DNA from: Marchantia polymorpha subsp. ruderalis
Lineage: Eukaryota; Streptophyta; Marchantiopsida; Marchantiales; Marchantiaceae
Length of the DNA stretch: 64,000 nucleotides
Direction: 5' to 3'
Assembly: GCA_037833965.1 (NCBI GenBank)
Contig: AP031351.1
Span: 22,146,501-22,210,500, forward strand
Shown piece by piece: positions 51,101 to 63,200 of the stretch (positions are counted from its first letter, which is position 1; every line of letters begins with the position of its first letter). The translations under genes were made by a program, and so were the position numbers. The notes under the pieces were generated by a model. It ran no database searches. It was not told where the DNA came from and worked only from the letters and a program-made list of their open reading frames with translations.

Positions 51101-54100
51101 CAGACTATTTATTGGGGGCTCCCTACAAAGGAAGGCCTTCAGCTGGATGCCGCAGTATGGTGCAGGTGATCATGTGTCTCATCTTGATGTTCACATCAGA
51201 CGGTCAAGCCTGCATTTTTGTTTCATCTTGATTCCGCTCGTAATTTACCCTAAATGAGTTCTCACCTTTTCATGTAGTCTTCCCGACATGCTTTCACAAA
51301 TTTGCCTCATAGAATTACTGAAGTTGTATGCTGTCGTAAGTGGTGATTTTTTTCTTAGTCTGTCGGATGTTCTTTCTTATCTTTTTTTTTAAAAACATGG
51401 CAGATCGATGATCTTACTTGTTTATACATTGCATAAATCAGAATCATCTAAAGGATATGCTCAGACCAACAACCAGAGATTTAAGAGAGTGGAAGAATTT
51501 AGCCCGAGTAGGGGCTGCTCGGCTCGCCCACACACTAACGGTATGCCATTATCCTGTACATATTCTATGGATTACACTCCATAGAATTTGCAAATTTAGC
51601 TGAGTTTTTTTGGCTGAGATTTTCAAATGTGAGTGTGAATACTAGTCATGCACGAGAGCTTATGGGATTGCAAATACTTCGTATCGGCAAGACCAGAGAC
51701 TAGATTTTTGGCCTACAGTTTTCCCGGAATACCTTTACTCTGTCTCCGGGCATTGGAAAGGCTTTCATTTTTCTCTCCGATTTACTTGTGTTCAATATTT
51801 ATGATGGGGAAACTAACACTTCTCTGCTGTATCATGTTGTTCATAATCAGGTATTTGCTGGAACAAACGTTACCGATTGTCTGGATACCCTACTACCAGC
51901 ATTCACCAGGTTCGTGTTCAAGGTGCCACAACTGAAGCTTTCCCTATACTGAGTGATTTTTGTTTCTGCTCATAGTTTTGGAGGTGTAGAAGTTTGTTGT
52001 ATTTCATCTTGCGCAATAAGGTGACCTTTTAACCCGCTGATTGCAGTGCAGTTAGCGATGACGACGTGGCAGTAGCACAGCAGGTCATCGCAGCAGTTCA
52101 GGTTCTGGGATTCTATGTGCGCGCTGAAAACTGGCTTCCTTTCGTTCTAGATTCGGTGACAGACAGTCGATCAAGTGAAGCACTGGTACTTTCTTCCACT
52201 GAGCAAAGCTATTCTAGGTAACTACAGGATTCGTTGGTCTCAAGAGTTCATCTCTAGTTTTGTTCGTTTGTATTTGTATCCCCACTTTGGCTATTCTGAA
52301 TTTTCATCTAAACCTATTTTTGCAAGTCAGCTGTTGAATGCATGACTTTCTGTTAGCCAATTTAGTCGAAAGTTGGTGCGGAGTGGATTTGTTGCATGGT
52401 TGTTCTATTATTCATTTTACGTCTAGAACAGACAGTAGTGATTCTGATAAACCAACGAATACCAGCGCAAAATCTTAGAATAAAGATAAATAAACGAACT
52501 ACTAAAGAAAAGATGAATCGTCCTTGGGGTTACCCATATGTACAAACACAAAATCTTCGATGTTGATAGAAATAATGAAAACATAGACATCAAGTATTCG
52601 TATCCTACGACATTATACGTGAGCGGAGAATTAACTGGAGCTTCACGTCATGGTGTGAAGCTCCAGTTAATTCTCCAGTTAATTCCAGCTTCACACCATG
52701 ACGTGAAGCTCCAGTGTTCTGGACAATGCTTTCTCATTGTGACAGTGTGTGGATATCGGTGTGCATAACTCATCGTTTTTGATTTTCTCCTCCTTTAGTT
52801 AAGATTACCGCTGTGTGTGATTTCAGAGGGCTAATGGCCTGGTCGTCCTAGCTGGTTTGCTTTTTGGTACACCAAAGCATACGTTACCGAACGAGTTAGT
52901 ACTGCAGGTACTTCTAACGGCTCATACCCTTGTCCCCAAGCTTGCGTTGATGTTATTATTCAGTAGTTCTGATTCTATCATTCAAATATTTTATCAGTAG
53001 TTGCTAATACGAGACGTCAGAGTTGAGTGAATGGGTCCTGGAACTGACGTTCTGTTCTGCCCGCGAGCCGCAGTTGAGCAATGGACTTCGTCAATCTGAT
53101 GTTAGATGCAGTGATCATCCAGCTGTTCGGCGTCAGGTAAAGCTTTCCCCTCTGCGTTTAGAACTGCACTACTTTGGTAGGGCAGTATGCTCCAGCAAGT
53201 GTAGCTTTCTTCAGTACGAGCACACACGTTGGCACAAAACTTCACTAAATTATGACTGTTTTCTGATGTTTTGAAGATTTGTCTGTGTGACAGCTTTTAG
53301 CTGTCTTGACGAATCTCTTGAATGCTGCGGAAACCATCTCATCACCGTCTGCTCTTAATCTGTTTCTTACTTTACTTCAGGTACGTAATGTACAGCTGAA
53401 CTCGATCACCTTCTTCTGAAGGATGAGCAGTCATATTGACCAATCAAAGTTTACCTCTGTTGGAGGTTTTGCTTTAATAGAAACAAATCATGTATCCATT
53501 GAGTTATCGCGGTGGTTAAGGGGAGGATCAGTTGAAGCTGTCACTGATATCGTGGAGCTGTAGATTAGATGTCACCATTACAACTCTGTTTTGCTTGAGC
53601 ACATCCTTCACAATGGATTTTGTTATCGTGATGTTCATACCTTGTTTTATAGTTCCGATTTAATAACTCCATAACTTTCTGGACGCAGCTGCAATCTGTA
53701 GAAGAGGATGCTCAATTGCAGATGGGAGCTAGTGAAATTATTGAAAGTTTATCGAAGAAATTAGGACTCAATTCAGTGAAGAATCTGCACGAGAAGTTTC
53801 AAGACGAGTTGATACCCTTAGTGACTGCTGGATATGAGGAGTGGCTGGGAATATCCCCAGGCAGAGCCTTGTTCCAGACGTTCATGAAGAAATCTGGGAG
53901 TACGGTGAGCACCTGGCACGTTTGTACCGACATAGTTAGTCGCTTTTTGAGTCCAAGTTCGGAAGAGACAGTTTGTTGGAATGCATGAGGCTATGGTATT
54001 GCCTTGTAGCCAAAAGTTTCTTGCTCTGAATCTCCAGTGTTTCTGAATGCTAAAAGCTGAAAGACTTTCTCACTCAAATGCTTGAAGATGTTGTTTGATT

Positions 54101-56768
54101 TTTAGAGCTTGGAAAGTCATTTTCTTAGTGTCGGAAGAACACATTGGACTGATGATTTTAAGCCGTAGGTGTAATTGACATACATATAAGTGCTGTATGA
54201 TGTTTTTCTCTGTAATCTCTTTGTAACAGATTTATGTTTGCGAACTGTTGGATACTACAGGTTGGTCCATATCTTAAATACGTTGTGAACATGTTTAATG
54301 TTTGTCTACATCATGACCGAGATCCTGTGCTTCGAATATGCTTTTTACAGGTTAGTAAATAACCAGTCAATGCTCGTACCTTCCAAACAAGGTGTAGAAG
54401 GCTCAGGCGATTCATCAGTAGCCTTCGTATCCATTACGAATATCATAATGAGGAACTAATGCTGAGACTTTTATGAGGGTTCATCGAGTCTGCTCTTTCT
54501 TAGCGTCTAGTCTAATATTCTTTTATCAACCGACGGCAAATAGACCAGCCTTGCTCTTTCCACTCACCATATCTCTTACAAGAATTTATTCTGCTGTAGC
54601 TACTAGATGAGATGTTCGAAGATCAGGCGCTTGGACCTTGGTGGATACCCTTGAGTGAGCAGATTATTCTTGAACTTTTGATACCATGCGGGGTATGGCG
54701 CATTGGCAAGGTACGTTGAATTTCATCCGTCGCAGCTCTAGTCTTCTCGAAGTTCAAGAGAATTGAGTGTATATCGGTTTTAAAACTTGGATTATGCTAT
54801 GTCGATGTGCGGATGCTAATGATGCGGGATGATAGTGGTTCTTTGCATGTAAACGAAACATGTTTTGTGTGTCTTCGTTTGGCGTTTTGTGTTTTATGCA
54901 TTATTACTCCATTCTGTAGTACCCATGTGAAATCCAATTTCGGAAAATTGGCATTTCTCTACGTTGCTCACTGCAGTTGACCGCATACCTACCATTCCAG
55001 GTTCTAGTATTTATACAGTCCTTATCCTGAAGAGTTCACTTGCTCATGGTTTAGTTTCTATAGTAAGTGTGCTGGATATGGTGGGCAGCCTGCGTTGGAT
55101 ATCTAGCACTGGAACCTGTTTCATTTACTGCAAGAAGAAGACAATAGGGTTAGGAGGAAGGCATGCTTTGTTTTTGTTGCCCGTATTAACTTTCCGATTT
55201 GCAGGTTGCAGCAGCAGTTCGCCACAGAGCTATGGTAGCTTTGGGAACTTTCCTTAGACAAGACTTTTGCACGCAGGTTTGGACAAAATCTCAAGGCCTC
55301 AACATTTTCCTTATATCATTCATAATATGTAGTTGACAAGATAATCAATTTAATTGAAAATCTTTCGATTCTCAGATTCGTATAACAGAACTGTGGGTTG
55401 TTATATATACGTTTTTAATTTGAGTTGTGGTTCCTATTTTTTGAAATCTAACTCCTTTCAATCATGCAAAAGGTCTCGGTTTTTGGATAGTTTTTGTTTA
55501 TTAGCATGCCTTTGTTGGCCTTTACCTGGAAAGCTACATCAAGCTTGTATATAGAATGAATGCATTACGTTATCACGAATGACTTGGTGATGATGTCTCT
55601 TCCCACTGACAGGAATTCTGTTAATCATGAATCTCACTAAATCGATTATCAATTCTTGTTTGTCTACAGGCTTCAATGCTAGAGCTTATAAAACCAGAAA
55701 AACAATTTTTGTCTGTTGTCAAATCATGCCTTGATGAAGATTACTACGTAGACACTCGCCGAGCCACGTGTCATGTCATACAACACGTGATTCGCATTGC
55801 GGGAGCTGAAATGGCCGGTACCCATTTGTTCTTTTTGTCCAGTTACTGATTGTGCATCTTTGTTGCTGTACTCTTGAGTTGGGAGCCACATTTGGAAGTT
55901 GTTGATAATCTCTTCAATGCAATGACTGTTGACAGATGAGCAAAGGATTACTTTGAGTCTGGAAATTCAGAAGCGACTGGACGATAGTAGCGATATCATA
56001 CGTTTAGAAATAGTGCCTGCAATTGCGACTTTTTTTCAGACAATGCGGAATTCGAGTAGTGACGAGGATGTAAGTAGTATACCGCAAATTTTGAATACTC
56101 CATATGCTCTTGCACCCGTGATCGTACCTTTTCTTTCATTAGTAGAATTCTACCCTCAATTTTACTGAAATGGCGCTCCTTATGCTTTCACTAATTGAAC
56201 AAATATCACGAATTCTTTAGGACTTAATACTCAAGGACTTGTTCAGTTCCTTTTTGGTCTTGACGTCAGTTCCTGAATGTAACCTTGCAGGTTAAAAGTC
56301 TTCTATCAAATTTGCTTGTTCACATGGATGATTCCAATCAAAAAATACAGGTAAATCAGACCCGTTGTTTAGAGATGTTTAGATATGGTGTAAAGTGGGT
56401 CTCAAAGATGAAAGTTGGAAATCTGACGTTGTGACTGTGGAAGCACAGAACGCATGCTTTCTAAGGAGCATGATGAGAACTCGTGAGTGCATACATTTTT
56501 TTCTGTTTTAAGAGTCTTGGCTATATGTATTTCTTGGCAATTGGCACATTCTTGCCCAATACTAGCACTTAATAAACTCTCCTGATATGTGCAGGCCGCT
56601 GTATGTGTAGCAGCACAAGCATGTGCAACACAGAGGCCAAAACTTGTAATTGACCTGGCCACGAAGATTTGTAAAGAACATCGGACCTCTATTTATTTTG
56701 ACGAGCTCCGAAGTTTTGCAGTTTCAATAGAATCCGTCTTGAGCCTTGAAACTCCACACTGCGTCTAA
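48163..56768 (+). CDS. DNAAF5: Dynein axonemal assembly factor 5 (HEATR2), HEAT-repeat protein
   Basis: Cytoplasmic HEAT-repeat factor needed to pre-assemble dynein arms of motile cilia. Twenty-three exons: 48163-48324, 48823-48939, 49210-49258, 49396-49520, 49828-49986, 50143-50271, 50629-50868, 51001-51165, 51278-51325, 51442-51540, 51851-51909, 52047-52185, 52827-52907, 53074-53136, 53294-53380, 53689-53904, 54261-54350, 54600-54710, 55205-55276, 55670-55817, 55936-56069, 56291-56350, 56595-56768 (908 aa; human protein is about 855). The start is the first ATG, MEVVEQAFVQKLQRDLN. HEAT-like helices run throughout. Family landmarks: NDPVEKCRELGIQLIK, ALADPFHEIKKGVCKAV, RLAVLQAVDEVV, PLLLLGITDESPDL, QKRLDDSSDIIRLEIVPAIA. 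Exon 9 end and exon 14 start were chosen to keep frame and are the least certain. Presence implies flagellated sperm. Another HEAT protein is conceivable, but order and length fit DNAAF5. Confidence 0.88.
52625..52715. repeat. Nested perfect inverted repeats in a DNAAF5 intron
   Basis: Two overlapping foldbacks. Arms 52625-52646 and 52655-52676 (22 bp, exact) enclose an 8-bp loop. Arms 52634-52662 and 52687-52715 (29 bp, exact) enclose 24 bp. Core unit CTGGAGCTTCACGTCATGG. It lies in the intron between exons 12 and 13, on the sense strand, where the transcript could form either of two long hairpins. It could be a foldback element or an inverted duplication; no TIR family is recognised. Confidence 0.95.
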
Positions 56769-57881
56769 AGGGCGCGAGTAAAACAATATGCGGGATGGCT
56801 GAAGTGAGAATATCTGGGTATTAGCATACATACCTTAGTAATTAACATTTGTCAGCGGCCCTTCAGTGGAGCTTGAAATTCATGACTGGAATCTATTTTT
56901 TCCAGGCTATTATATATGAAATTTTACATGAAACTGGCATCTTAACAGGGCACCCGTCTCAACACCTTCACATCCTTGAATAATTTATCAATCTCTCTTT
57001 AAAATGAGAGAACTCTTCATCAATATCACGTCATATTGGTGAAGAGTTTCTGTAAAGAAAGTGTGTAACAGATTTGCAGATTTTGCACCGTGGGACTGGC
57101 TGGGCGAATGAGACCGACTGGATCCCTTTGAACAAATCTTCTATCTCACTCGTTAACTTCGCATGAATGAGTACTTGCAGTCTCTGAAGAAGCCTTATGT
57201 CGCTCGTGGTAGGTTGAACACGCAAAACTAACACTCGCCACAGTAACGTTTCTGGTGGAACTGAGCTGAAGAACTGATCTGCTCTAAGAGGACACCTCCG
57301 ACTGTTTTTGGCGATTGTTGTACATACCCTTAGACTGTACAACAACTTGTCTACTCGTACAAGCGTACGAACTAAATCTATGTATACAGTACGCATGGTC
57401 GTCCGGGGTATAAGGATATCAGCTCAAGCATCGGAGGATTAAGGACGTTCTCGATTCGGCACTTCGCATTCAGACGAACGGATCTTCGAATGACGGGTAT
57501 GGTTAGCGGCAGTTTCTTACAGTTACCTGTGCCGAGGTGTGGAATTTTGCCGTACACTAGAGGATAGTGCTACGATACAGGTTTGTACTGAGACTCCGAG
57601 CTTCATAACAATTCCGTAGAACCCCGAGCCTGCGATTTCCTGGTTGATACGAGGTTTGGTGCCTCGAGGGCTCGCCCAATTTCGATCACCAACAGTGGCC
57701 TTGGATTGCGCACAGTGCCCTTTAAACGCCTCACTTTACTTCATGGTAAAGGCCTTCACATTAATCGAATGAAGCGCCTTCCCGTTTGAGCTTGCCCAGA
57801 ACTGCGTGTGAGTCGCTAGTGAGAGCATTGGATTGGATTGGACTGGAGGACGGGGATGGTTCGCGCAGCCGGCTGCCGAAG
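56769..57881. other. Intergenic between DNAAF5 and the lectin gene
   Basis: Holds the DNAAF5 3' UTR, a hairpin at 57011-57048, and the probable lectin promoter. A minus-strand frame at 57031-57396 (121 codons) matches no family I recognise and lacks supporting signals. Confidence 0.6.
57011..57048. repeat. 16-bp inverted repeat downstream of DNAAF5
   Basis: AACTCTTCATCAATAT (57011-57026) pairs with ATATTGGTGAAGAGTT (57033-57048) with one G-T type mismatch and a 6-bp loop. It sits about 240 bp after the DNAAF5 stop codon, possibly in its 3' UTR. The arm shares a GATGAAGAGT-like core with the hairpin at 6255-6289. Confidence 0.85.
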
Positions 57882-58786
57882 ATGAGGAAATATTGCGCCG
57901 TGGAACATCTGGGTCTGTGGGTGCATATTGCTTGGGCGCTGTTGCTGGAAGTTTCCTCGGTCACGAGCGGCGTGTATCATCAGGGGCCGCATCACATGAG
58001 GGGATTTAACAACACCTTTGTTCCGGGCAAGCACTCCACGACCTTCTCGATGGCTTTGCAGCGAGGCATTCCGTGCGAGATGGTTTGCACCAACTCGGCG
58101 GACGGAGTATCGTGCAAAAACGCTCCCCCGTATCACATGAACAGGGTCAATGGTAGCGATCATCACCGCAACATTATTTCCCACAATAGGGATCACTCTT
58201 ATGCGCTCGGGTTCGTGCAATTCGCCCGAGGGTCCTTCTTTTTGTCGATCTATGACTTCAGTCCCAGTTCCGGTGTTGCCGGTTCTTCCATCTGGACTGC
58301 GAGAGGCCCTGGTCACTTTGCTCACGGCGTCGTCGTCGATGAATTTGCCACCTTGAGCTTTTTGAGGAAGGGAATCCTCGAGCTCAGAAACTCTCTGGGT
58401 ACTCTGGTAATTGTTGCTTCCATTAACGCTCTCGTGATGAGTCGAACCAAAGCGCACACACGTGAGGTTTCTTGAAGGTCGTGCACACCCTAGGGCGTAT
58501 AATCGATCAATTGGGACGTGAGTTGCTGGTCTACAAAAGTGCGCGGGGGATTGTTTTATGCACTTAAGCAATCCGAAACATCTGGGGTGTTGCTCAATCC
58601 CTCTCACTTTGTTTTGATTTTTCTTCTCCTGCTGATAAGGAATCTGCTCACTGGATTATTGCACAGGTTTGGACAGCGGGAAATCCCAAGGTGTTAGCTA
58701 AGAATCTGGAGTTCAACCTGGACGATGGCAACCTGATTCTGTACGATGCGAACAACAACGTAATCTGGCAAAGTTTCGATTTCTGA
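57882..58786 (+). CDS. Secreted bulb-type (mannose-binding) lectin-domain protein, small or truncated
   Basis: Two exons, 57882-58406 and 58667-58786, joined in phase 0 (214 aa). The ATG at 57882 gives MRKYC followed by a hydrophobic segment (about residues 9-27, LGLWVHIAWALLLEV), a likely signal peptide. Then a B-lectin fold: YALGFVQF (about residue 106), FFLSIYDF, the SIWTARGPGHF strand, ATLSFLRKGILELRNS, then in exon 2 VWTAGNPKV, NLDDGNLILYDANNNVIW and WQSFDF before TGA. Only one clear sugar-pocket type motif is seen, at LDDGNLILY. In S-domain receptor kinases the same WQSFD motif is followed by a PTDT segment and further domains; here a stop follows at once. It may be a genuine small lectin or the head of a broken receptor-like gene. 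A longer in-frame upstream extension without ATG (from 57786) exists but is less likely. Confidence 0.75.
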
Positions 58787-60297
58787 CTGCGGAACACTTA
58801 CTGACCACTTTGGGCAGCACCCACCTCTATGAAAACATTCAAACACATGTTTTCAAACATTTCAAACAGTGCGCTGAAAACTTACAACCCTACCATTGTT
58901 GTGTGGCCTCTCACCATCGCCGAACTACACCAAAAAATTTACATACAGAAACGTCCACTAAAAGTCTCCAAGTTAAACATCATGTGCTACATTTGCACGC
59001 TCTTCCTTCCTTCCTTCCGTCCTGAATCAGAAGTCGGAGTAAGGCATGAACGCCAACTGTCCTCGCATGTTCCTCCCGCAAGAAGAGGGAATAACCATAG
59101 ACTCTTCCTCGATCGGCATTCGGACTTGCTACGTGACGACAAAGATGTGACATCCAAGCTTCGATGTGCATGCGGAATCGAATTCGGAGAGGGAGGTTAG
59201 AGAAGAGCGAGAACACAGAGAGAGAGAGAGAGAGAGAGCCCATGCCGCAACGCCGCTGTCCAGACCTTGAAACGTTCGTATTGGACAAACGTTACCAACG
59301 GAATGGACAAGTAATAAATGTAAGGAATAAATATCAATATGAATGTACAGAAATTCGCTCGATGCCCGATCGATGGGATTTATAAGAGTCATGCATGTCC
59401 GGGGCTCATGGGATGTGCTCTAATTCTCATGATCCATAATGCACCAGGGCAGGATTATAGGTAGCTAAAGGGCACGCGCATGTACGTCATACAAAAGGGT
59501 CATCGGGCCAGTGCCTGTCGCCGTCCCGGGCCGGGGCGAAATTCCTTTTGACCGCTTGTCCCACAAAACTGCGTTCTGCTCAATGACTTGCGTACGGTCA
59601 AACGGCCACGTAAAGCCACAATCATAAGGAAGAAAAGGCCAAATATTGCCCTGCGTGCCCGCCTGGCGCGGACGCACAGTACGCCTGGGATGGACGGAAG
59701 GAACGAAGTATGAAGAAAGTGTTTGACGGGACTGGACGGGAAGATACTGGGCCGGGCTATGTATGTAGGGGACGGGTAAACTCCTTGAGTTGATGGGCAG
59801 TGAAGGGAATGGTTCTTGTCCTGTCTGGATTTGCTGGTCCCTACACTTGGTTCCGTTCCTTCTCTCATTCCTTTCCATCACCAAATCACGACAATGGACT
59901 CTGCGTCGAGGCAGGCAGGCAGGCACGCTGGCTCGATCACTCAATTCGTGCCGTCTAGTCTGTAAGCGGTTTCGATCTCCGAGGACTCGATCGGAGATGG
60001 CGAGACTCTGAGAGAGCTCGAGTGCGTGGGGGTCGGGCTTCGAAGAGGATCTCGCGCGTAGGAATGGACGCATCGGCCGGGTAGGAGGACATGAGGCAAC
60101 GGGACGGGAGGAGTGGCAATGAGGAGGACGACGACGACGACGACGATGCGGGGACCCTGAGACTGGGATTGAACTAAAGCAGGCGACGGAGTGGTGCATT
60201 GTGTTTCTCTCGCTCGTTGCTCTTGTCCTCCGAGGGAGCGAGGGAGCGAGAGGCGACGGAGCGCGAGTGCGCCCGAGACCGGGAACGGGCCAGCGAT
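58787..60297. other. Intergenic and probable TRS120 promoter / 5' UTR
   Basis: Contains a GA microsatellite (59217-59238) and a (GAC)n run at about 60124-60147 just before TRS120. From about 59.5 kb it is GC-rich. A 244-codon minus-strand frame (59465-60199) with an ATG runs head-to-head with TRS120; its product is Arg/Pro-rich low complexity and resembles nothing known, so it is not called as a gene. Confidence 0.6.
59217..59238. repeat. GA microsatellite upstream of TRS120
   Basis: Eleven GA units in a purine-rich context about 1.06 kb before the TRS120 start codon, on its sense strand. Third such tract near a gene start in the window. Confidence 0.9.
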
Positions 60298-63200
60298 ATG
60301 GAGCCCGAGGCGAGCATCGAGAGTGCTCGGATGATCCGAGTCGCGGTTGTGGCGGTGGGCAATATCCCGTCTGCCCAGCTACGCGATTATGTGGCCTTGG
60401 TGTTGCGGCACCGGGTGGTGTCCCTCGAATGCGCTCGGTTGTTCTACAAAGAGCATCAGAAAAGTCCCTTTGCCCAGCAGTCTTGGGACACTGGCAGCCT
60501 GTGCTTCAAATTTCTGGTCGGAGGAGCTCCGAGGAGTCCGTGGGAGGATTTTCAAGCTAACAGAAAGTGTTTGGGAGTGATCGGCCTCATGCATTGTCCC
60601 ACCACGCCGGATATTGGAGCTGCTTACGATCACTTCATGGCAATTTGTAGGGCTTATCCATCCGCTCAGGAGAAGCGTTGCTTTGCTTTGTATCCCACTG
60701 ATGGCCAGGTACGAGTGTGTCCACTGGTGATTGGCGGAGATTTGTGAGGCTTTGGTGTCAGAAGATTCTATTAATTTTCTTGAGAACTATGGAAGCTATT
60801 TTGTTTCTCCAGATTGCACATTGTCTTTTCCCTTCAGTCCACATGAACCCAAGCCTGCGGACCACTTTCTTTTTCTTTTTCTTTTTTGATGCTTGCCACG
60901 TTTGAGTGCAACGTGATCACTCTAGGTTTTACTCTGTTCAATATCCGTGATGTCTTGCTTCTTTTGTTTTCAAGGAAGTTTTTTTTCCTATTATATTTAA
61001 CGTGCTGAATGGATCCTATTATGAACGGTATCCTTGTCATGATTGCGGCAGGTGGAGTTAGACGAGAAGAAAAGACAGCATTTGGTGATGTTTCCACCAG
61101 ATCGCCAGATGTTGGAGTACCATTTGCAAACCTTGATGCAGGATTTTGCAGCGTCACTTCTCATGGCATTTGAAAGTTGGGTTCTTCATGCAGAACCCGT
61201 TGGGGCTATTTTGACGACTCCTCTTGATTCTCAGGCCTCGCTGAATTCTGAAGAGGTTAGCTATAGCTCTCCATTGTTCAGTAGACATGTGTGAAACATA
61301 TGTGGTGCAGCTTCTGACAGGTGGATCGACCACTATGCATTACATTTAAGACCTGTGCGCGTCTTGCAGGTTAGCAAAGCGAAGAAGAGGAGGTTGGGCC
61401 GAGTTCAGAAGACCATTGGAGACTACTGTCTGTTAGCTGGATCCCCAGTTGATGCCAATGCTCACTACTCCACCGCCATTGACCTTGCTCGTCTCACTGG
61501 AGATCTCTTCTGGCATGCTGGAGCAATTGAAGGCAGTGTCAGTGCTCTCGTGGTGAGCTCCAAATAGTCGATGTACTTTTTACTGCTGAATATGCTCTGA
61601 AGCTAAAATATGGTAATAATCGATTTCACGTGCAACATGCAAAGCACTTCAGCTGTCATCGATGATAAAAGTTACGAACAATCATCCTGGGTAACCACAT
61701 TATGCCCGAGCGTCTTCTCTTTAGAAGATAGGGTAATCTCATTTTAATTATATGTAAATTTGGTATCATTCCTTGTCATTTGTCAGGTAGATCGTGGTGG
61801 CTTGAAAGATCCACAGTTGGAAGAAGAAGTGAGATATCGCTATCTTGAGGTTATTCAACTCTATCATAGGTACGACAGCCTGGGGACTCAGCTCATGTTA
61901 AAACTGGATATGACTGGTTCGATTAATGCCAGATTGGATCTCTTTTAGAATCTTACATTGTGAGTGGAATTCTGAATAGATTTTGAATCTTGGATAAGAA
62001 GAAGATCAATTTTTGTCTACATAGGTAGACATCTACATTGCTGCAGTCGATATTCCTTGTAACCATGACTTCCGATTGTTCACCTCCAAAGGGGAAGTTT
62101 TTATTTCTGTTGGGTACCCTGGGTTGATGAATAAGCGAAACCTTGTAACCTTTTGGATATAAAATATTACCTTGGATAGCAATATGTGGCTCTCGAACGA
62201 GTCATCACTTGAGGAGTTTTCGTCTTTTGCCTTGCAGGGCAACGGCATTTTCATTTGAGTTGGAGGCGACCTTGAAGCTAGCTCGCTTCCTTTGCAGGTG
62301 CGCTCCATCCTTGTTTGAGATATTGAGTTCGTTGTCAATGTATGAAGAACCTGAAGCCGGAACCCGTTTTGGTGCCTTGTTCCTTGTTCCTTGTCCAGAA
62401 GTTTGTGCCATGAAAGCTGATGGGACATCAATGTGTACTCTCTCAAGTAGAACGCAACCAGGAGCGGACGTATAGCCAAAACCCAACCCCATCACGATCG
62501 TTCTAGGATCGTGCTCATATTTACAGATACTCTCTTACAAGTTGTCCTGCCAGTTCTAGAACCGTATCCTTAGAAGATATAAAATAATCCATTAAACGTC
62601 ATAGGTTTGGCGCTGTACGGTCTCGAACATGTGAATCTCCTCTTGCTCGCATATTCAGCTGCTGAAGTTGACCAAATACGATAAGTATTGGTACGTCGTC
62701 AATAATCATATCTCAACCAGGGTGATGCAGAATTGGAAGTTCTCCATTGTTGTGAACATAAAGTGATCTTAGTGAAATGCACTTAACAGGAAGGAGCTTG
62801 CTGGTCAGGTGGTTGAACTGCTGATGGGTGCGGTAGAAGGTTCGAAGACTCTAATGGATGCAAGTGACCGACTGGTCTTAAATGTGGAAGTTGCTCGGAT
62901 TTTCGGGGCTCTTGGTTATGAGCGCAAAGCTGCATTCTATGCTCGACAGGTAGCACAGCTGTATCAACAGCAAGATAGCTGCTGGGCTGCTATGAGTGCT
63001 CTTCAAGTGCTCACACTGACTGCAAAGTCTTATCGAATACAAAGCAAGGCAGCATTTAGTGCAAGAACGAATACCCTGATGGAAGTAAGTATATGAAGAC
63101 CTAAATAACGGAACTTGTTGAGAAGTAGTACGACATTGACTGTCTCCTATCATATAACCTTGTCCTTTTGTATTTCAAGGTTAGCTCCGAAGCTCTCTTG

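Noticed and set aside
57816..58607. 263-codon minus-strand frame across the lectin gene
   Set aside because: It is the antisense shadow of lectin exon 1, which has a clear signal peptide and lectin motifs on the other strand.
59465..60199. 244-codon minus-strand frame with ATG, head-to-head with TRS120
   Set aside because: Product is Arg/Pro/Ser-rich low complexity with no family resemblance, and the frame lies in the GC-rich 5' region of TRS120 where stops are rare by chance.
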